Shown here: positions 5,259 to 8,328 of the stretch, piece after piece
Numbering within the stretch: the first letter of the stretch is position 1
How the letters are laid out: each line of letters begins with the position of its first letter
Source: an uncultured Bacilli bacterium
GTDB taxonomy: Bacteria; Bacillota_I; Bacilli_A; RF39; UBA660
DNA: 8,328 nucleotides
Assembly (NCBI GenBank): GCA_947584955.1
Contig: CANPWS010000047.1
Coordinates: 1-8,328, forward strand
Reading direction: 5' to 3'
The notes under the pieces: generated by a model
Seen by the model: only the letters and a program-made list of their open reading frames with translations
Told to the model about the DNA's origin: nothing
Databases searched by the model: none
Program-made: the position numbers and the translations under genes

Positions 5259-5708
5259 ATGACTATAATTGAAAGATTAAATTCTGATTTAAAAGATGCA
5301 ATGAAAAGTAAAGATGAATTAACTCTTAATGTAATTAGAATGGCAAAAGGTGCAATACAACTTGAAAAAATTAATCAAAAGAAAGAACTATCAGATGATG
5401 AAGTAGTAAATATTATCGGGAAGCAAATAAAATTAAGAAAAGATTCAATAACAGAGTTTGAAAAAGCTAAACGTGAGGATTTAGTTAAACAAAATCTATG
5501 TGAAATAGAAATTTTAAATAAATATATGCCAGAAAAATTAAGCAGTGATGAAATTAATGCAATTATTGATGAAGCTTTTAAAAAAATTAATCCTATAGGA
5601 ATTAAAGATATGGGTGCTATTATGAAAGAAATAAGCCCTAAATTAAAAGGAAGAGCAGATATGGGCAGTGTTAATAGTATTATAAAAGATAAATTAAATA
5701 ATTTATAA
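5259..5708 (+). CDS. yqeY: GatB/YqeY domain protein
   Basis: A 149-residue soluble protein, the normal length for stand-alone YqeY. Hallmarks in order are MTIIERLNSDLKDAMKSKD, then LNVIRMAKGAIQ (about 23-34), KQIKLRKDSITEFEKAKRED (about 51-70), LNKYMPEKLS (86-95) and the C-terminal DMGAIMKEISPKLKGRADM region (117-135). The domain resembles the tail of GatB, the tRNA-dependent amidotransferase subunit that contacts tRNA; the role of the free-standing protein is not established. It follows rpsU by 18 nt with an AAAGGAAG site (5246-5253), so the two are almost certainly cotranscribed. The likely terminator is at 5838-5870. Confidence 0.93.
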   Translation: MTIIERLNSDLKDAMKSKDELTLNVIRMAKGAIQLEKINQKKELSDDEVVNIIGKQIKLRKDSITEFEKAKREDLVKQNLCEIEILNKYMPEKLSSDEINAIIDEAFKKINPIGIKDMGAIMKEISPKLKGRADMGSVNSIIKDKLNNL

Positions 5709-5740
5709 CAATATTTCGTTAATTTACTTTTTAAAATTAG

Positions 5741-5816
5741 GTATCAAACTGTGAATAAATAGTAATTCCTAAAAGACAATTCACTCATTGTCAAACTCGT
5801 TCACAGTTTTGGATAC
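5741..5816. repeat. 76-bp nested inverted-repeat element
   Basis: GTATC-AAACTGTGAA (5741-5755) pairs with TTCACAGTTT (5800-5809) and GATAC (5812-5816), with TG bulged: 15 pairs in total. Inside, GACAAT (5775-5780) pairs with ATTGTC (5787-5792) over a 6-nt loop. A small hairpin ACATGA/TCATGT follows at 5815-5830. It could be a structured RNA in the yqeY 3' region or a MITE-like mobile repeat. No target duplication is visible at its borders. Confidence 0.55.
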
Positions 5817-5837
5817 ATGATTTATCATGTAAAATAT

Positions 5838-5870
5838 AACACAGATGATATTAACAATCTCTGTGTTTTT
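5838..5870 (+). terminator. Rho-independent terminator of rpsU-yqeY
   Basis: AACACAGA (5838-5845) pairs with TCTGTGTT (5860-5867). Three further pairs, GAT (5847-5849) with ATC (5857-5859), follow a 1-nt bulge. T-tract at 5866-5870. It lies between yqeY and the recG promoter. Confidence 0.75.
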
Positions 5871-5888
5871 ATTAACAAGTGGTTAATT

Positions 5889-5919
5889 TTGATAAAAGCA
5901 TTGATTTATATGGTATACT
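5889..5919 (+). promoter_or_regulatory. Promoter of recG
   Basis: An extended -10 element, TGGTATACT (5911-5919), contains the -10 box TATACT at 5914-5919. TTGATA (5889-5894) is 19 nt upstream as a -35; the extended -10 may compensate for the long spacer. Transcription would start near 5926, about 20 nt before the recG ATG. The AAGGA at 5929-5933 is the likely ribosome binding site. Confidence 0.6.
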
Positions 5920-5945
5920 TATTATAGTAAGGATGTGTTAAGAAG

Positions 5946-7946
5946 ATGGTAAACTTAATTGAAATTGATGGAATAGGAAATAAAACTATAGAATTATTAA
6001 ATAAATTAGGAATTAAGACCGTCGATGATTTACTACATTATTATCCTTTTAGGTATGAAATATTAAAAAAAAGTGATATTTCTAATCTGGAAGATGGAGA
6101 TAAAATAATAATAGATGGTGCTATTGAAGGACAACCCACAACTATTTTTTTAACAAACAAATTAAAAAAAATGATATTTAGAATTAATACTGGTATTTCA
6201 ATATTAAATGTAACTATTTATAATAAAACATATTTATATCCAGAATTAAAATGTGGTAAAGAAGTTACAATTATAGGAAAATATGATAAAATAAAAAATA
6301 CTGTAGTAGTTAGTGATTTAAGATTTGATAGATTACCTGCTAGTCCTAAAATAGAACCAGTATATTATACAACTAGTGGATTATCAAGAAAAAGTATTTC
6401 AAAATTTATAGTAAGTGCGATAAGAAAAGAAGGAAAAGTTGTTGATTATATTCCTGATTTTATAAAAGATAAATATAATTTTATGACAAAAGAAGAATCT
6501 CTATTTCAAGTTCATCATCCAATAGAAATTTTAGAATTAAAAAAAGCACGCCAAAGAATTAAATATGAAGAATTATTTATGTATATGTTAAAAATTTGCT
6601 ATCTTAAGAAAAAAAATAACGAAGATGGAAAATCTATAGTTAGAAACATTGATATATCTAAAGTAGAAAAGTTTATTAAATCATTGCCATTTGAGTTAAC
6701 ACAAGATCAGAAAATAGCAGTAGATCAAATAATCGAAGATTTAGAATCTGCTAAACGAATGAATAGACTTCTTCAAGGTGATGTTGGTTCTGGTAAAACC
6801 ATTATAGCGTTTATTGCTAGTTATGCTAACTACTTATCAGGTTATCAAACAGCATTAATGGCTCCGACTGAAATACTTGCTAAACAACATTACGATAATG
6901 CTGTTAAATTGCTTTCTCCTTTCAAGGTAAAAATAGAATTATTAACTTCTTCTATAAGTTTAAAGAAAAAAAATGATATATATGAAAGACTTACTAGCGG
7001 AGAAATTGATTTAATAATAGGGACACAAGCTATAATTTATGATAAAGTAATATTTCACAATTTAGGATTAGTAATAACTGATGAACAACACCGCTTTGGA
7101 GTTAATCAAAGAAATAGCATAAAAAATAAAGCTTTGTATCCTGATGTTTTGTCAATGAGTGCTACCCCTATTCCAAGGACTTATGCTCTTACTATTTATG
7201 GTGATATGGATGTTTCAAATATTAAGACTAAGCCAGAAGGAAGAAAGGAAATAATAACTTATATAAAAAAAGAAAAAGAAATCTTAGATGTTTTAAATTT
7301 AATGAAAGATGAATTAGATAAAAAACACCAAATATACGTTATAGCTCCACAAATTGAAGATAATTCTAATGATTTAGAGACAACTACTAAATTAGAAGAG
7401 AAAATGAATAAAGCTTTTGGAAAATTATTTACCATTAAATCAGTTCATGGAAAAATGGAAGCTTTTGAAAAAGAAAAAATTATGAAAGAATATTCAAATG
7501 GCAAAATAGATATTCTGATTTCTACTACAGTAATTGAAGTAGGAGTAAATGTACCAAATGCCTCAATGATAGTAATTTTTAATGCTAATTTATTTGGATT
7601 ATCAACGTTGCATCAACTTAGAGGAAGAGTAGGTAGAGGAGATGCTCAGTCATATTGCATTTTAATTGCAAAACAAAATCTTGATAAATTAAAAATATTA
7701 GAAAAAACAAATGATGGTTTTGAAGTAAGTGAATATGATTTTCAAAATAGAGGAGAAGGAGATTTATTTGGGGTAAGGCAAAGTGGCGAAATTGGTCTTA
7801 TTATGGCTAATGTCAATAGAGATTTTAAAATGTTACTTAGAGCAAAAGAAGATGCAGAATCTTTTATTGACATATTATTTACTACAAATAATGATAGCTA
7901 TACGCCTATAAAAGAAGCACTTTTTAAAATAGATAATTTAGATTAG
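5946..7946 (+). CDS. recG: ATP-dependent DNA helicase RecG
   Basis: A 666-residue protein, slightly shorter than the usual 680-700. RecG is a cytoplasmic superfamily 2 translocase that regresses stalled replication forks and moves Holliday junctions. The N-terminus has a helix-hairpin-helix-like start (IDGIGNKTIELLNKLGIKT) and a DLLHYYPFRYE motif, then the OB-fold wedge domain (about 45-150). Helicase motifs are intact: Walker A GDVGSGKT (278-285), the DEQH box (379-382) followed by RFG, SATPIPRT (405-412), STTVIEVGVNVP (526-537) and HQLRGRVGRG (556-565). The C-terminus contains the family's RGEGDLFGVRQSG segment. The start at 5946 fits the family. It has its own promoter and sits in a common Firmicute housekeeping position. 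It contains no tryptophan at all. Nothing suggests inactivation. Confidence 0.97.
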   Translation: MVNLIEIDGIGNKTIELLNKLGIKTVDDLLHYYPFRYEILKKSDISNLEDGDKIIIDGAIEGQPTTIFLTNKLKKMIFRINTGISILNVTIYNKTYLYPELKCGKEVTIIGKYDKIKNTVVVSDLRFDRLPASPKIEPVYYTTSGLSRKSISKFIVSAIRKEGKVVDYIPDFIKDKYNFMTKEESLFQVHHPIEILELKKARQRIKYEELFMYMLKICYLKKKNNEDGKSIVRNIDISKVEKFIKSLPFELTQDQKIAVDQIIEDLESAKRMNRLLQGDVGSGKTIIAFIASYANYLSGYQTALMAPTEILAKQHYDNAVKLLSPFKVKIELLTSSISLKKKNDIYERLTSGEIDLIIGTQAIIYDKVIFHNLGLVITDEQHRFGVNQRNSIKNKALYPDVLSMSATPIPRTYALTIYGDMDVSNIKTKPEGRKEIITYIKKEKEILDVLNLMKDELDKKHQIYVIAPQIEDNSNDLETTTKLEEKMNKAFGKLFTIKSVHGKMEAFEKEKIMKEYSNGKIDILISTTVIEVGVNVPNASMIVIFNANLFGLSTLHQLRGRVGRGDAQSYCILIAKQNLDKLKILEKTNDGFEVSEYDFQNRGEGDLFGVRQSGEIGLIMANVNRDFKMLLRAKEDAESFIDILFTTNNDSYTPIKEALFKIDNLD

Positions 7947-7989
7947 TTGACACTAAAAAAAATAAAATGTAAATTTTTAGAAAAAAAGC

Positions 7990-8018
7990 TTGTATTTTTG
8001 TTTAAAATATATTATGAT
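7990..8018 (+). promoter_or_regulatory. Promoter of the candidate small RNA
   Basis: TTGTAT (7990-7995) and TATGAT (8013-8018) are separated by exactly 17 nt, the same -35 hexamer as the rpsU promoter. The predicted start near 8025 coincides with the first base of the hairpin series that follows. Confidence 0.65.
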
Positions 8019-8024
8019 TAATAT

Positions 8025-8111
8025 GTCATAAGAGATTATGACCACTCACTACGAATTAATGTAGGAGTGTTCAACCAAAACCCCCTGAAGGAGCCGAAAG
8101 GCTCCATTTTT
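8025..8111 (+). ncRNA. Candidate small RNA of about 87 nt with three hairpins
   Basis: The predicted transcript holds three hairpins in series. The first is GTCATAA (8025-8031), loop GAGA, TTATGAC (8036-8042). The second begins on the very next base: CACTC (8043-8047), a bulged A, CTAC (8049-8052), an 8-nt loop, GTAG and GAGTG (8061-8069). The third is the terminator at 8090-8105. The stretch 8070-8089 is mostly unpaired and contains AACCCCCTGAA, a C-run able to pair with G-rich ribosome binding sites. No reading frame fits. It matches no riboswitch, SRP, 6S or tmRNA consensus I can recall. It is either a trans-acting regulator or a leader controlling a gene beyond the window. Confidence 0.6.
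8090..8111 (+). terminator. Strong Rho-independent terminator of the small RNA
   Basis: GGAGCC (8090-8095), tetraloop GAAA, GGCTCC (8100-8105), followed by ATTTTTG. It is a GC-rich 6-bp stem with a GNRA loop, the most stable hairpin for its size in the window. Confidence 0.85.
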
Positions 8112-8328
8112 GTGTATTTTAATTTATAATAGTTTAATTAAAATCTATTAATATTTAGAAAAGTTTATGTTAGTTTAGAAAAATTTCTAATTTTTTAAGA
8201 TTAAAGTATAACAATTTTAAAGTAAATTGCCACATTCGATTGACTATTGTTGTAATTTACAAAAATTTAAGCAAGAATTAAGCAAGAATTAAGCAAGATG
8301 TATTGAATTTAAATACGAATAGTAGTAT
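8112..8328. other. Downstream spacer, no gene seen
   Basis: No reading frame of note reaches the window edge. It contains a TTAGAAA/TTTCTAA palindrome (8175-8190) followed by T6, which is too tight to be a good hairpin. An inverted repeat, GTAAATTGC (8222-8230) with GTAATTTAC (8252-8260), has one G-T pair. An 11-bp tandem repeat lies at 8268-8300. This looks like the upstream region of a gene beyond 8328. Confidence 0.4.
8268..8300. repeat. Three tandem 11-bp repeats
   Basis: TAAGCAAGAAT occurs at 8268-8278 and 8279-8289 exactly, with a third copy at 8290-8300 that differs at its last two bases. The 11-bp period is close to one DNA helical turn, so repeated contacts would lie on one face. 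Confidence 0.75.

Noticed and set aside
7947..7952. Perfect TTGACA just after recG as a promoter
   Set aside because: No -10-like hexamer lies 16-18 nt downstream; the TTGTAT/TATGAT pair further on is much better.
7943..7956. TTAGT/ACTAA hairpin at the recG stop as a terminator
   Set aside because: Only five AT-rich pairs and it is followed by an A-tract, not a T-tract.
1..8328. CRISPR array, tRNA, rRNA or insertion sequence
   Set aside because: No regularly spaced repeats, cloverleaf, rRNA stretch, transposase or integrase could be found.

Overview
The window is very AT-rich (GC well under 30% by eye) with A/T-ending codons, strong AGGAG-type ribosome binding sites and Gram-positive style genes (rpsU-yqeY, recG, a C39-peptidase ABC transporter). 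This points to a low-GC Firmicute: a gut-associated Bacilli, Erysipelotrichia or RF39-like lineage is plausible, but no taxonomic marker settles it. All recognisable genes lie on the + strand. Nine genes use TAA or TAG as stop, and only one tryptophan codon (TGG) occurs in about 2,100 residues.

Layout. (1) 2-163: the 3' end of a DUF362-type protein, closed by a terminator. (2) 422-1165: a short-chain dehydrogenase resembling BaiA, with an odd leader in which the only strong Shine-Dalgarno lies about 55 nt before the start. (3) 1166-1734: a long gene-poor spacer with three hairpins and, at its end, a hairpin that would hide the ribosome binding site of the next gene. (4) 1735-4737: a compact bacteriocin locus made of a peptidase-ABC exporter (C39 + membrane domain + ATPase), a very short HlyD-like accessory protein, and two 55-residue precursor peptides with matching 15-residue double-glycine leaders. 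(5) 4738-5048: a spacer without a convincing gene. It contains a startless 78-codon open frame, tandem repeats and the rpsU promoter. (6) 5049-5708: rpsU-yqeY housekeeping pair. (7) 5709-5945: an inverted-repeat element, a terminator and the recG promoter. (8) 5946-7946: recG. (9) 7947-8328: a candidate small RNA of about 87 nt with its own promoter, three hairpins and a C-rich unpaired stretch, followed by a repeat-bearing spacer with three 11-bp direct repeats.

How it fits together. The most distinctive content is the probable two-component bacteriocin system. Both precursors carry the leader consensus read by C39 peptidases, the exporter next to them has the intact Cys-His-Asp triad, and both mature peptides are predicted to be 40 residues with GxxxG motifs. 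No immunity gene is evident. The candidate small RNA after recG is the second point of interest. Function calls rest on motif recognition and memory of the families; no database search was run.
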